NCBI GenBank assembly: GCA_036971715.1
Contig: JAVHJL010000008.1
Coordinates: 2,914,001 to 2,978,000, forward strand
Length of the DNA: 64,000 nucleotides
Origin: Arthrobotrys musiformis
Lineage: Eukaryota > Ascomycota > Orbiliomycetes > Orbiliales > Orbiliaceae
Reading direction: 5' to 3'
Position numbers and translations under genes: made by a program. The notes under the pieces were generated by a model. It was not told the origin of the DNA. It did not search any database and saw only the letters and a list, made by a program, of their open reading frames with translations. This document shows positions 30,293 through 40,843 of this stretch, piece by piece (positions within the stretch are counted from its first letter, which is position 1; every line of letters starts with the position of its first letter).

Positions 30293-32005
30293 ATGGCAGG
30301 CCGTCAAGGTGGCACCGGTGGTGGTGGCGGCTTCTACAACAACCGTGGCCGTGGCGGTAATAACAACGGACGAGGCGGCAACAACAACCGTCGAAAGCGT
30401 GGCGGCAATCAAGGCCAGCAGGGTCAGCAACATGGCCCAAAGTACACCCAAGCGAATGGCTTTCAGGAAGACGCTGAATTCCAGGCAAAGCTTCCTAGTG
30501 ACACTGCCCCTGCCTTCCGCTTCGTTGAAAGACGAGGCAAAAGAGGCAAGGGCGGTGGTGCCGGGAACGCTGGACCCGGAGGACATCAGAACCACCATCA
30601 TCACGGTCAGGGTGGACGTCACCACACAGCCAAGGACACACCACAACAATTCAAGGTCCACAACGCTCCGCCAGCTACAGCAAAGCCAGCTGCTGGTCGA
30701 GCTTCAGGCCTCCAAGAGAACATTACTCCAAAAACTCTTCGCATTGTCTCCGCTCCCTCGAAGCCAGAGGCCTCCGATGACTCTGCCCAAGCCAATACTT
30801 CCTTCTCTGGCAGCTCTCTCATCGTCGAAACGAGTTCACCCCAGGAAGTCAAATCTACCCTTCCAATCCTTCCGGAACCGGTCGAGGCCAGGAGCAAGCC
30901 TCAGCTTGAGCCGGGTCAGGATAATGCCACCGACCTCGCAAGCAATAACGATGAGGACGAAGGAGGGGTCCCTATCTCATGGGCCATGGCTGCCGATGCT
31001 CAATCTGTGACTCCAGCTGCCTCTACCGCTGAAAATCTGGCCACCGAAGAGCCAATGAAGATCCCAATCCGTGAGTTGCTCGACACCAGCGATTTCATCG
31101 AGCCGATGACCATGTCCAAGCCTCCATTCCTCCCGGCTATCCCTGACGAAGCGGCAACTCCGAGCCACAACCAGCCGGCCGGAATCTTTTCATCCCCGCT
31201 GACGATCACGAAGACCCCGTACAATCCGAACGATCCGGCGAATGCCGCCCAGGATCCGACTCCCCTGGAGCGTTTCCTCAAGCTTTCTGACGTCACCTCC
31301 AGGTACCTAACCGAGCGTCTCGGGGATATTAACTATAGTCCCGACTTGTCTCGCCGTCTTAAGTCAGACTTTGAGGTCATCGAGGCGGCTTACAATGCCA
31401 TTCCGTTCGAGCGTGCCCTCAACGCTCACCGTATCCTCTGGCACACCCTTCTCAGCCTCAAGAAGGCGGTCGAACTCCGAAACAACGACGCCAAAATTGT
31501 TGGCGCGTTAAAGAAGATGACGCAGACCTACGATACCGTCCGTCATCAGGCCCTCCACGAACGCCGTTTTGACGGCGAGCAGCCATTTGGCACCGAGGCT
31601 GGGGCCCCGACGGCTGCAGCTACAGCAGCCGCTGGGAAGTGGGATTCCAACAGCGGCTTCCAGGCCATTGCTAGGTCTGGAGAGAACCTCATGGACACGT
31701 TAAAGTGGAACATTAGAGGCGGGGATACGAACGTCAGGCTCTCCCAGGGGAATGGGAACGCCGGACGCACCGCTATGGGGTTCGGCAACCCAGGGTTCGG
31801 TGGCCCTGGGTTCGACACCAACGGCTTCAGCACCGCCAACTTCGTCCCTCCTAGGGTCGAAACCCCAAGCTCCGGATATCCGAGCTTCAGGTCTCCGTGG
31901 TTCAAAAGGAACCACAACCAAACTCCATGGGGCGCCGGGGTTTCAACCCCCACCAAGTCTACTGCCGGCCCGGATTTCGGGATCATCGGGGGGCATTTGA
32001 AATAA
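30293..32005 (+). CDS. RGG-rich protein with helical core
   Basis: Intron-free frame of 570 residues. The N-terminus is a Gly/Arg/Asn-rich stretch (FYNNRGRGGNNNGRGG) typical of RGG RNA-binding or phase-separating regions, followed by a His/Gly-rich patch. A long Pro/Ser/Thr/Ala-rich linker follows. A predicted helical domain lies at about residues 325-425 (PTPLERFLKLSDVTSRYL, then HRILWHTLLSLKKAVELRN). The C-terminus is Gly/Asn/Phe-rich with degenerate GFGNPGFGGPGF repeats. No catalytic domain was recognised. RNA binding is inferred from composition only. The TATA box and CT-rich leader suggest strong expression. Confidence 0.75.
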   Translation: MAGRQGGTGGGGGFYNNRGRGGNNNGRGGNNNRRKRGGNQGQQGQQHGPKYTQANGFQEDAEFQAKLPSDTAPAFRFVERRGKRGKGGGAGNAGPGGHQNHHHHGQGGRHHTAKDTPQQFKVHNAPPATAKPAAGRASGLQENITPKTLRIVSAPSKPEASDDSAQANTSFSGSSLIVETSSPQEVKSTLPILPEPVEARSKPQLEPGQDNATDLASNNDEDEGGVPISWAMAADAQSVTPAASTAENLATEEPMKIPIRELLDTSDFIEPMTMSKPPFLPAIPDEAATPSHNQPAGIFSSPLTITKTPYNPNDPANAAQDPTPLERFLKLSDVTSRYLTERLGDINYSPDLSRRLKSDFEVIEAAYNAIPFERALNAHRILWHTLLSLKKAVELRNNDAKIVGALKKMTQTYDTVRHQALHERRFDGEQPFGTEAGAPTAAATAAAGKWDSNSGFQAIARSGENLMDTLKWNIRGGDTNVRLSQGNGNAGRTAMGFGNPGFGGPGFDTNGFSTANFVPPRVETPSSGYPSFRSPWFKRNHNQTPWGAGVSTPTKSTAGPDFGIIGGHLK

Positions 32006-32911
32006 ACAAATGCCCCGATATCCCTGTTGTTTAACCCTCCTGTTTTTTTTTTTTTTTTTTTTTGTTTACTACTAGCCAACAGGCACTACTTTACTGTGCC
32101 GGGGCGTTGAATATGTTTTTCGGGGACGTTTTATTTCCTTTGTTGATATCGTGTTCTCCCTCCTTCCATTTTCCGTTCAAGCCGGAGGCTTCCAAAGCAA
32201 ACTTGTCGATCGACCTCCTGGTCGGAGTTTATCTCCGATCCAGCGAAACAGATATTCATGTATGATAGATTGTTTGGGGGTGCGGAGTGGCTAGGATAGC
32301 ACCGGCGTTGAAGAGGGGGGAGAAATACAAGCTGACGATTTCCTGACCCTGAAACTTATATGATCCGTAGTCCTAATACGTATCATCCAATATTGTAGAT
32401 GTGCACGTGTACCAGAGTTAAGGAGGATTGGTTATAGGGTAGATTATATATCCTCACCACGCGTATACTAGAGGCAATGATGAGGTATAAGATAGCTCGT
32501 AAAGTGGTATGCATATATACTAGATATCAAGGCCATACCCCCCCACCCCTCCCCCACCCCTCCCCGATAGAAGACTGACCACGGCCCAGCCTAATCGAGG
32601 CGGCCCAATTGCCAAGCTAGCCCCAAGAGAAAAGAAAAAGAAACAAAGAAAGAGTCCCAAGAAAACTCCAAGCCATCACAAGATCCGTAATTCCCTATAG
32701 TCGCTAAAATTAAAGAGAAGAGAAAATGAAGTAAAAAAGGTCCACCCAAGAAGTGATAAGAAATATCGTGAGCATCGTCGTAAAGAAATATATATAAAAA
32801 GAAGAAGAATAAGAAAGACGGGAGCCTTATCCCTTGCTCCACAAGAGACCCCCAATATATAGACCCCCAGCATCCAATATGTGGACCGAATGAAAGGACG
32901 GGGTATCAGAT
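32006..32911. other. Convergent 3' region with poly-T and C-rich tract
   Basis: Contains a run of 21 T at 32043-32063 just after the RGG gene and a CCCCACCCCTCCCC-type tract near 32538-32565. Purine-rich plus-strand sequence lies near 32625-32820, upstream of the MARVEL gene stop. No gene was seen. Confidence 0.5.
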
Positions 32912-33596
32912 CTACCACTTGGCAGGCTCTGGATTCTTCCTCCTCTGCGCTGACAAAATCATGGCGACGCCGGAAAGCACGAAACTCATCCCAACCAAGA
33001 ACTCAAAGCTGGTGACAGCAAAGGCCATCTGACAGCGTGATTCAAAGGGCGTATTCTTGTATACGAAGTTCTGTCCGTTGACGACGACGTACCCGCCGTT
33101 TACGATGGCATTGGTTTCGCGCCAACGCTTATTGCTGCAGGAATTGATGCCTGGTCCGAGGGCGACGGCTGTGGCCTGTTGGGTTCACGGTGGGTTAGCA
33201 AAAAATGTGTTGTGCATGGCTTCGAAATGCGGTGGAACCTACAACGCCTCCAGCGAATTGAACCAATGCGACGACGAAATCAAGAGCTCCAACGACCCTG
33301 GATTGCCGCATGACGGCGAATATTTGGGAAAAGACACCGAAGAAAGCCATGAACAGGCCGAAGGAGCCCAGGAAGATGGAGAATTTGGTGATTACGGGGC
33401 TGTCGCCGGCCCGTTGGCCCAACATTAGGACCACAGACAGGGAGAGGATTATGGCGGAGAAGATGAGCTACATGGCAGATGTTAGTTTCTTTCTTCCCTT
33501 CTGTCTTTCTTTTTTGTTTTACAAGTTATGTTTCTTTATTTGTAGAGGTCAACTAACCTGCGCTAATCGCAGAAGAATTGTTAGGCACGGATTCAT
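32912..33596 (-). CDS. MARVEL-like four-helix membrane protein
   Basis: Three-exon gene of 175 residues. Exons are 33596-33558, 33467-33243 and 33175-32912, with introns of 90 and 67 nt; the second has a GTAGGT donor, GCTAAC branch site and CAACAG acceptor. Four membrane helices are visible: LIFSAIILSLSVVLM, FLGSFGLFMAFFGVF, ALDFVVALVQFAGGV and FEFLVGMSFVLSGVAM. A loop before helix 4 holds two cysteines (SCSNKRW, ESRCQM). This layout matches fungal MARVEL-domain proteins of the Nce102 type, which organise plasma-membrane microdomains. The short tail is basic. Assignment to Nce102 proper is uncertain. Confidence 0.75.
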
Positions 33597-36500
33597 GATG
33601 TCTCTTTGTCAAGCAGGTTCGACGAATCGAACGCTCCGGCTGGTGCTGTGAGGGGGCCTTGTCGCGCGGTCGCTAATAAGAGCCTGGCTCCGGGCAAGAT
33701 GAAACCGCTTATCGAGCGCTGGCAAAAGCTTCTTTCTCCGCTGTGTCAGAATGGGCTCTCCGAGATATCCGAAATTCCTTCTTTCGTCGTAGTGCTCCTG
33801 CGAGGAAGTACGGACCAATTCAAGCTATCGAGAGGGAAGGCTCTTCGTAGGAGGAGGAGGAGGAGGGGGCGTCTACTGAAACTTTTCTTTCCTGCAAGAT
33901 CCTAAGAAGAAAAAGAACAGAAGAAGGGCGAAAAATGCGGACATCACGGGATTTATGTACTGTACTAACTTCTTCCTAGGAACTCTACAACTGTGGGAAC
34001 GGCTGAGATTCCCTTCTCCGCTTTCTCTGCTTGGCTTCGAAAGCTTGCTTGCATTTTCTGTGCGTGCACGGTTGATAAGACAATCGCGGGTTGGGAACAA
34101 TGCAGCCATCGTTCAATTTCACACAATTCGCACATCGATCCAACAAATCGCCAATTTTTGACCAAACCAGGCGCAATGTTGGCGTGACCTGGACTCCGAT
34201 CGAAGGGCTGTTAGCTTCCAGCCGGTTCGGATCAAATAAAAGTGTGTGTGAGGGAGTTTTTTGGTGGAATTTTCGAGCAATGAGAAGTGCTGGTTTAGCG
34301 CCCGACTTCGATGCTTTCCTTCCCGTGTGTGCTTCGCTTTCGCACACAATCGTCTTGCGTGAGCGAAGGGAAGGACGGGGGTTGGTTCGGGTTTAGGCGA
34401 TTCCATTGTGTGTGTGGGGATGTCAATTCGGGATGCCGATTGGTCGGCGCCGAATACCACGCTCCAACACGACGAGCGGGATGAGGAGGGGAACTTTTAA
34501 GGTTGGCTTGGCTGCGCCATCTACTATCGAAGAAACGGTCTAGAGAGCTCGAGAGGGTAGTTTTATGCATAACTGGACCTGATTATTGTCAACGGCGCTT
34601 TTGAAAGGATTTATATTGGTCCATTGTTGTATAACCTCGATTTATCAATATGATTACATTTGTAGAGGTTTTTTTCTCTCGTCCTAAGGAGTTGATTTAC
34701 GATCGACTGACTATTCAAAGAAAAGGCGAAGCGTTCAGGGGCATCTCGGCCTTGAAATCTCGTAGGGTAGATATATGGAATAGTGTGACCCGAAATTGGA
34801 TATCTTGTTTCCCTCCGCTGGATCCCGGTTCCGGGCTCCAATTTGGCGTCTAGGCCGCTATTGAATGTACAGCTGGTCTGGAGCAATACGAATCTAGTTA
34901 GGGTACTGAATTTCACAAGGCGGTCTATCATTCCTCAAGTCGATTGATCAACTGAAATTCAGGTTTTCTTGTGGAGGAGCAAATTGAATTGTAGTGCCCG
35001 GACCGTGCACCCCAGTCTCTTAATGTCGATACTCGGTAGCATCAAAGGGTAATAAGCGCTTATAATCAAACCGCCTTCATTTCAATATCCGTAGAATTGA
35101 TACAAACTAGGATAGATCACCTACCATCATGTTTCTGCATTTGTTGGAATCTCAGTCCCGAAGGTAGGACAAAACCTGTACATACATGGCATTCACCGTA
35201 GTGTATCGAGAAAGCTACAAGGCGGCAATCTAGTCTGCTTGCGGCGCTTATGAACCATTCGCCAGCAAGGATCATGTGCGCCGACGAATAAACCGCAAAT
35301 TTGTAAACCGCCGTCCGCCCCCGGCCAATTAGGTTTTGAGGCTGACAGGGCTTCGACTAGAAGTTGGTTGGCAAATAGGGTTCTTTCCAGACCAATGCAA
35401 GCCGCATATGCGCATGTAGACTTACCGCTTCAGATTAGGTAGCTCTTTCCCTGCCAGGCCGTTATTATTTTTCATACTGTTTTCCTCAGATATTAAAATT
35501 ATTCGGGCTAGCTCTGCTACCTAGCCTTCACACTAGGAATACACTCTGTCTCGTAAATTATAAACCGTTAACCAGATGCCCAGAGCTAGCTGAAGGCTTA
35601 AGGGTACACCGAGGCCCTTTATGAATTCATAAGAACGAAATCGATACTAGCACACAGTTCGAGATAATATAAAGTACCTAAGCTAGATTTGTCTCGGAAG
35701 GAAGCTCGTTCCCCATACGACAAGATGGAATAAGGTAAATAAAAGTGCCAGTACAAACATTTAGTGAGAACGGAGCTGTATAATATTTCCGTCGCATAAA
35801 GATCTATAGACGGATGTCGACGCTCCAAATTTTCACCTTTGTGGGGTATTTATCTCACAACATCGTTATTCTATCGCTAGGGAATTACTTCAGCTATTTA
35901 GGCATAGCAGGCTTTAATTTTTATGGGCAAAGGAACATATGATCTGCAACTCTGGTAGGGATCAACGAATGATCTGATATCCCCTATATCTCCTAGTTCT
36001 GCATGCGGTTCCCCCCCTTCTTTTCCTAATTCCTCCCACACCCGTCACCCCGTGCTATTCATTAAAGACAAGGCGGATGTATGTTCGCGGGCGCAGATTA
36101 ATTCGCATTTAAGCAATCCGTCGACCTCCTTCCATGCAAATGGAAAGTCAACAATCGCACAGTGCTATAGCCAAGATTTAATCAATCGACGGTTAATCTC
36201 CGCCATTAAAATATCAAATCATTTGCAAACCCACCCTTTACGCTTATAAGGGTTAGTATTAGAATGCACAGAAATCACATTTAGGGTTTGCCATACCATG
36301 GAGAATCGTATTCAAACAGAAATATATTGCCCCAGCCTCGAATCTAGACGCTGATAAAGATAATACCTGTCGAGAAGATGTCGCCGCCATCTGCAGGTAG
36401 TGCCATAGTGGCCAATGCTATCCCGTGCGCCACGAGAACATACAGGCTTATTTCTCAGTAAAACCAGTGTTTGGACGCCGTCGGCCTTTAGAACGTCCCG

Positions 36501-38450
36501 AAAAGGGCCAAATTAACTTCGTCGAGCGCGAGATGCCTTTTATATCAGTTGATAGGTGTGCTAACTTTTAATGAGACAGGATGCAGGAACGACTATGGGG
36601 TATCCACATGCCAGGCGTCTCTCGCTTGGACCGAAAGGGGTATGGACTAGTCCAGAAGGTGGGTGTATTTCTCTAATATTACTATGTCTGATATCGGTCA
36701 GCAGACTGAATAGGTGGTCTACGCATATGTAAGAGCATGGATACTAGGCACTTTGCATTCACAGAAAAGGAACAAACTACCAGATGGGTTTTACCATCCT
36801 GAGCTCCCGTTTTGAGCCGCCTCTCTGCATCTGCCACAGCAACCATTTGCACGAAAATTCTAGCGCTAACAGGTTACATGCGCATACGCCGTGCCACATT
36901 GATACATTTATATATTGCGGGGCAGGTCCAACGCTAGCATTCTATATTCCATCGAAATTGGCCGTGGTATGAAGCAAAAGGCGGATAAACCAGAGCTCTT
37001 GAGCTCGAGGCCTGGATGTGGAGCTTCAGGGCCGTCTAGGCCTATAGGCCTCGTCATCGGGGTATAATATATACGGGTGGGTATCACAGTGCAGCTATAG
37101 ATGTGCGTACGTATAGTCATCCGATTCATAGCTGTGATCATGAATGCCGCATAGCTGATGTACAAGAGCGAGTTCTCGCCACGCCGTGCCACGGATTCCA
37201 TTCGGATTGAACCTATATCGATATGCGTAATAGACACTTATACGTCCGATATTTGCCGGACAACACGACTGTAAGGCCCACAATGCAATGACCCTTGATG
37301 GTGGAACCTTGAGACCTATCTATATTAAATTCAATCTTCTTGATCGATTATATAGCTATACCCCAAAGCCGTTATATCACCGTCTGCGAAATTTGTCGCT
37401 CCTCCCAGTTCCATGGAGATAGCATTTTAATTCCAGTCCTCAAAATAGGCAATTTACGGCTGTATAACTAGAGCTAGTTGGTTGCCGGTATTAGTTTCCT
37501 TGTCGTACTATGGGTCGGAACAGAAAAAGCGTACTCAAGGCCATTATCAGCGCATTTCACTTCTGGCGCATCTCTGTGGCACAGATATGTACCAGTGGAG
37601 CAGGACAATCCAGGTCCTAGCAAATTGTGTTCATTTGTCCGAGCAGGCACCATTATGCCTTCCGACCTAGGCTTTAGCCGAACATTCAAAATAAATGCAT
37701 TTAATCCGAGAACGAGACCAATTCAAATCATCGCTGCTTCGTTCTCTAGCCTCTAATTTAGTTGAATACAAGACTGCCGGCTGTCGCGCTATGTGAGTGG
37801 ATCTGTGATGCGTCAATGTATGCATCACTACGGACTCCGTCCTCACCAGTCGTGAACCTTCGAAGGAGGCCATCTCGGCTACCTATCGGAACATTTCTCG
37901 CAGAGACCTAACGGCCCTTGTCGGTGCTGAGACTTGTTGTCCACGTTGCAAAAGTTGATGTATGTACCAACAAAAAAAAAACCCGGCTGCTCTCAAGGGT
38001 TCGGGCTCGATGCAGAAATGCGAGCAATTTAAGAATTTGATATTTGAACCCTGAGAAGCCTGTGAATATCCAACCTCCCGTAAACAGGAAAGCCCAAGAC
38101 CTGGACTCTCGCACGACTCGACTCGACCAGGCGCTGGAACCGGTTGAAAATATCTCGAGAAAGCCTGTCGGTGACTGGATAAAATGGCCCACGACCAGCT
38201 TCTTACTCGCTTTGTTTTCCCTTCTGCCTGGTCTGGGCACGCATAAAGCGCTGCAAGTGACTAGAACACGCACCTTGGCTGGCAAATATCCGCTGTGCCG
38301 CGAACGAGAATGGTTGAGACGAGCAAATGCTGGGTTTAGCGAATCCATATTGTGGAGTAGTCAAATCCATTTTTTGAGCCGGGCATTCTCGGTCCTGATT
38401 GTGCACACAAGCGCATTTGTGGATCTGTCTGGGTCCATGGTTGAATACTC
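33597..38450. other. Gene-poor stretch
   Basis: About 4.9 kb with no convincing gene. Frames of 60-146 codons occur on both strands, often overlapping antisense, and most lack an ATG. The frame at 34347-33985 (-) has a Cys-containing segment but no clear finger. No transposase, reverse transcriptase, terminal repeat or RNA gene was recognised. Decayed repeats cannot be excluded by eye. Confidence 0.4.
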
Positions 38451-38458
38451 TATATAAA
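38451..38458 (+). promoter_or_regulatory. TATA box of 243-aa secreted protein gene
   Basis: TATATAAA in the context ACTCTATATAAAGGAG, about 250 nt before the ATG at 38702. Confidence 0.55.
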
Positions 38459-38701
38459 GGAGATAGCCTTTCCTAGCTTTGGTGATCGATCAGCGCCCCT
38501 TATATTATTGTCATTCATCCGCTAGTTAGCTCTACAATTTGTAGGGCCATCCCAGCTTCACAACCGCGCGCAGTTGCTAGTTGACTCTGCAGCTCTGCCT
38601 TACCGCTAGGAACTCCTTAGTCGTATTCTTAGCATTCGAGCCTCAAAGGATCTGCCACGACAGGAAGCGCGAGCATAGGAAAAAGGACATCCTTTGCAAA
38701 A

Positions 38702-39710
38702 ATGAAGGTTCAAGCGATTGTCGTTTCGGGATTGGCTCTTTTTATGAACACTGTTCCAGTGTTTGCTCTGCCAGCCCCTGAACCGACAGAGAGTGATGAC
38801 CTAACTATCGATCGGAGCCTCCTCAATAGTGACATAACGGGTCCTATGATTTGGAGCGGTTCGATCGACGGCGGTCCTGAGTTTAGTCTAGAGGGGACGC
38901 TTGAGGTAAAATAATATTAATATTAGGAATTCCCCCGTGCTGCTCACGGTTGGTATTGAGTCTAATTATAATTATTAATTATGCTGTTTTCGAATGTTAG
39001 GAAGTTTTGCCTCAAATCCTTGAACTCAATCCCCAGTGGGAACTCCCAGCTGAAGTGGCTAGTTTAGGCGTTGTTCCGCCCAGCCCGAGCGAAGCACGTG
39101 CAAAACGTAACCTAGCTCCCACACGGACAGTTTCGCAGAACCCTTCGCTCGTGGAACGTTATTTCAAAAACAGGCCAACATGTAATCCTTCTACTATAAC
39201 TGGAAGTTTGGCACATGAGTGGGTTCTTACTGCTTGGAGTATTCCATGGCTCAGGTCGCTCGGTGACAAAGGAGTTCTGTAAGTAGCCCGCTAGCCTCAT
39301 AGCACTCATCACAAAGATCAAACTCAGATCCTATTATTACATACGATCGGCGCTAATATTTTGAACATGCAGGTGCGGCGCCCAGGCATACCTCTGCGTG
39401 AGATGCTCTTGTGAATTTGGTACAAAAGTCGAACTATGCAACAATGTAAGTGGTAGTGCTAGCCACAGCATCTATAGATCAAACGGTTCCATTAGGATCA
39501 ACGGACTAACCCGTATATTTTGCATGATCATAGACGGTGAATAAGATTGATATTTCATGCCGCAGGCTTGGGGATGCCGCCCAAATAATTCTTGATGATT
39601 GCGGTGAATACATCGATATCATTGGCGAAATTGTAGTAAAGGGAGAGTGGTGGGATACGACCGGATATTCTGCTGTAGTTCGGAGAGTCACGAACTCCTA
39701 CGTATGTTGA
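38702..39710 (+). CDS. Secreted Cys-rich protein with Kex2-type site
   Basis: Four-exon gene of 243 residues. Exons are 38702-38905, 39001-39278, 39373-39445 and 39534-39710; introns are 95, 94 and 88 nt. The second and third have GTAAGT donors, and the third has a perfect ACTAAC branch site. All joins keep frame. A signal peptide covers about residues 1-22. An acidic, cysteine-free region up to a Lys-Arg site at 103-104 looks like a propeptide cut by a Kex2 protease. The mature part has nine cysteines (129, 162, 169, 172, 174, 183, 194, 208, 243), the last being the final residue. No family was recognised. A secreted effector or defence role is possible but not shown. Confidence 0.75.
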
Positions 39711-40843
39711 TAAAACAGATCCAGATGCTAACCTGTCAGCAACTCTTTCTGTCTCTCAATCCTGTATTTTTTGGCCCTATCATGCGCTTCCATATGCTGT
39801 TTCGGGGCACCTAGCTTACAGCTCATGATTTTGCAAATTTGTGTTAGTTGGTTCGGGCGCAAGGTTACTCGGGCCGGAGCTAGCTCATCCATTGCATTGT
39901 TGGACAACCCTTGTGTTTATTTAAATACGAGAATAATACCTGGCTTAGAAACTTCCAAGTCTAAGCAGAATATAATATAATATGGCATTCTAAGTTGAAA
40001 TGCGACGATACCATATGGTGAACTTGACTTCATATTTTTGTATGTGCCACGACGGGTGATTCGGCAAGCAAGGCTTGGAATCCCTCAGCCTTTAAAGCTT
40101 TGGATTTGCACTGTGCGAGAATGTGAGGTTAGACGCGAGACTCCCAAGAACCTTAAAACGTTTGGCGTGGGATGTTTTGATTCGCGTTTTACTCCTTACC
40201 CCGGCCTAACCGACGGGTACGTATCATATCAGTGGTGTTTCGTGCCGCTGAGACGCAAAATGCAAGCAATCGGAATGTATGAAACCTAAGTTAATGCTAA
40301 GGAGCCTCTGATTTGTGCGCTCAATACCTACGGGCCTCGGAGACATCGGTTTGACCACCGCTGTAACACGAAGCACGAAAACAAAATTTAAAAGTGACTC
40401 TATCAGCCATCAGCGCCAAAGGCCCAATTCAGGGCGGATTCGTCATGACAAGCCATGTCCAGCCACAGTTTACAGGCTAAACCGCATTGGCGCGCCCTGG
40501 CAAGGATATTCAACGAATTAGATCTGGCATTTCCGGTGCCGGATTACCTTTCCAAGAAAGTGCCCTGATGGCCAAGGTTAGAACTGCCATGAGACGGAAA
40601 TGCTCCGACCCACATCGAACCCTCCCCCCGGATTGGAAGCTACCGAGAGTAACCCTCCCTCTTACTACATAAGGACCTTCGATGCCATTTTACGAAGATG
40701 GGCCAAATCACTTATGTACTCTCCATTTCCTCAGTCCCTCCTTCTCGTTCTCTTTTTTCGCCTGTGCTTGTTTCTTTGTTTTTCCTTTTTGTCTCATTCA
40801 TCACTGTTACCCTGCAGGTTGGAGTAATAATATCCGGTCAACC
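39711..40843. other. Intergenic; CT-rich leader near end
   Basis: No gene was seen. The last 130 nt before the peptidase ATG are strongly pyrimidine-rich and end with CCCTGCAG, a possible acceptor of a leader intron whose donor was not resolved. Confidence 0.4.

Noticed and set aside
33985..34347. Minus-strand frame with several Cys and basic residues, zinc-finger-like
   Set aside because: Spacing fits neither Zn2Cys6 nor C2H2, and there is no support from flanking exons.
37908..38457. Overlapping frames of 137 (+) and 146 (-) codons
   Set aside because: Antisense to each other, the plus frame lacks an ATG, and neither has a domain or splice support. Taken as chance.
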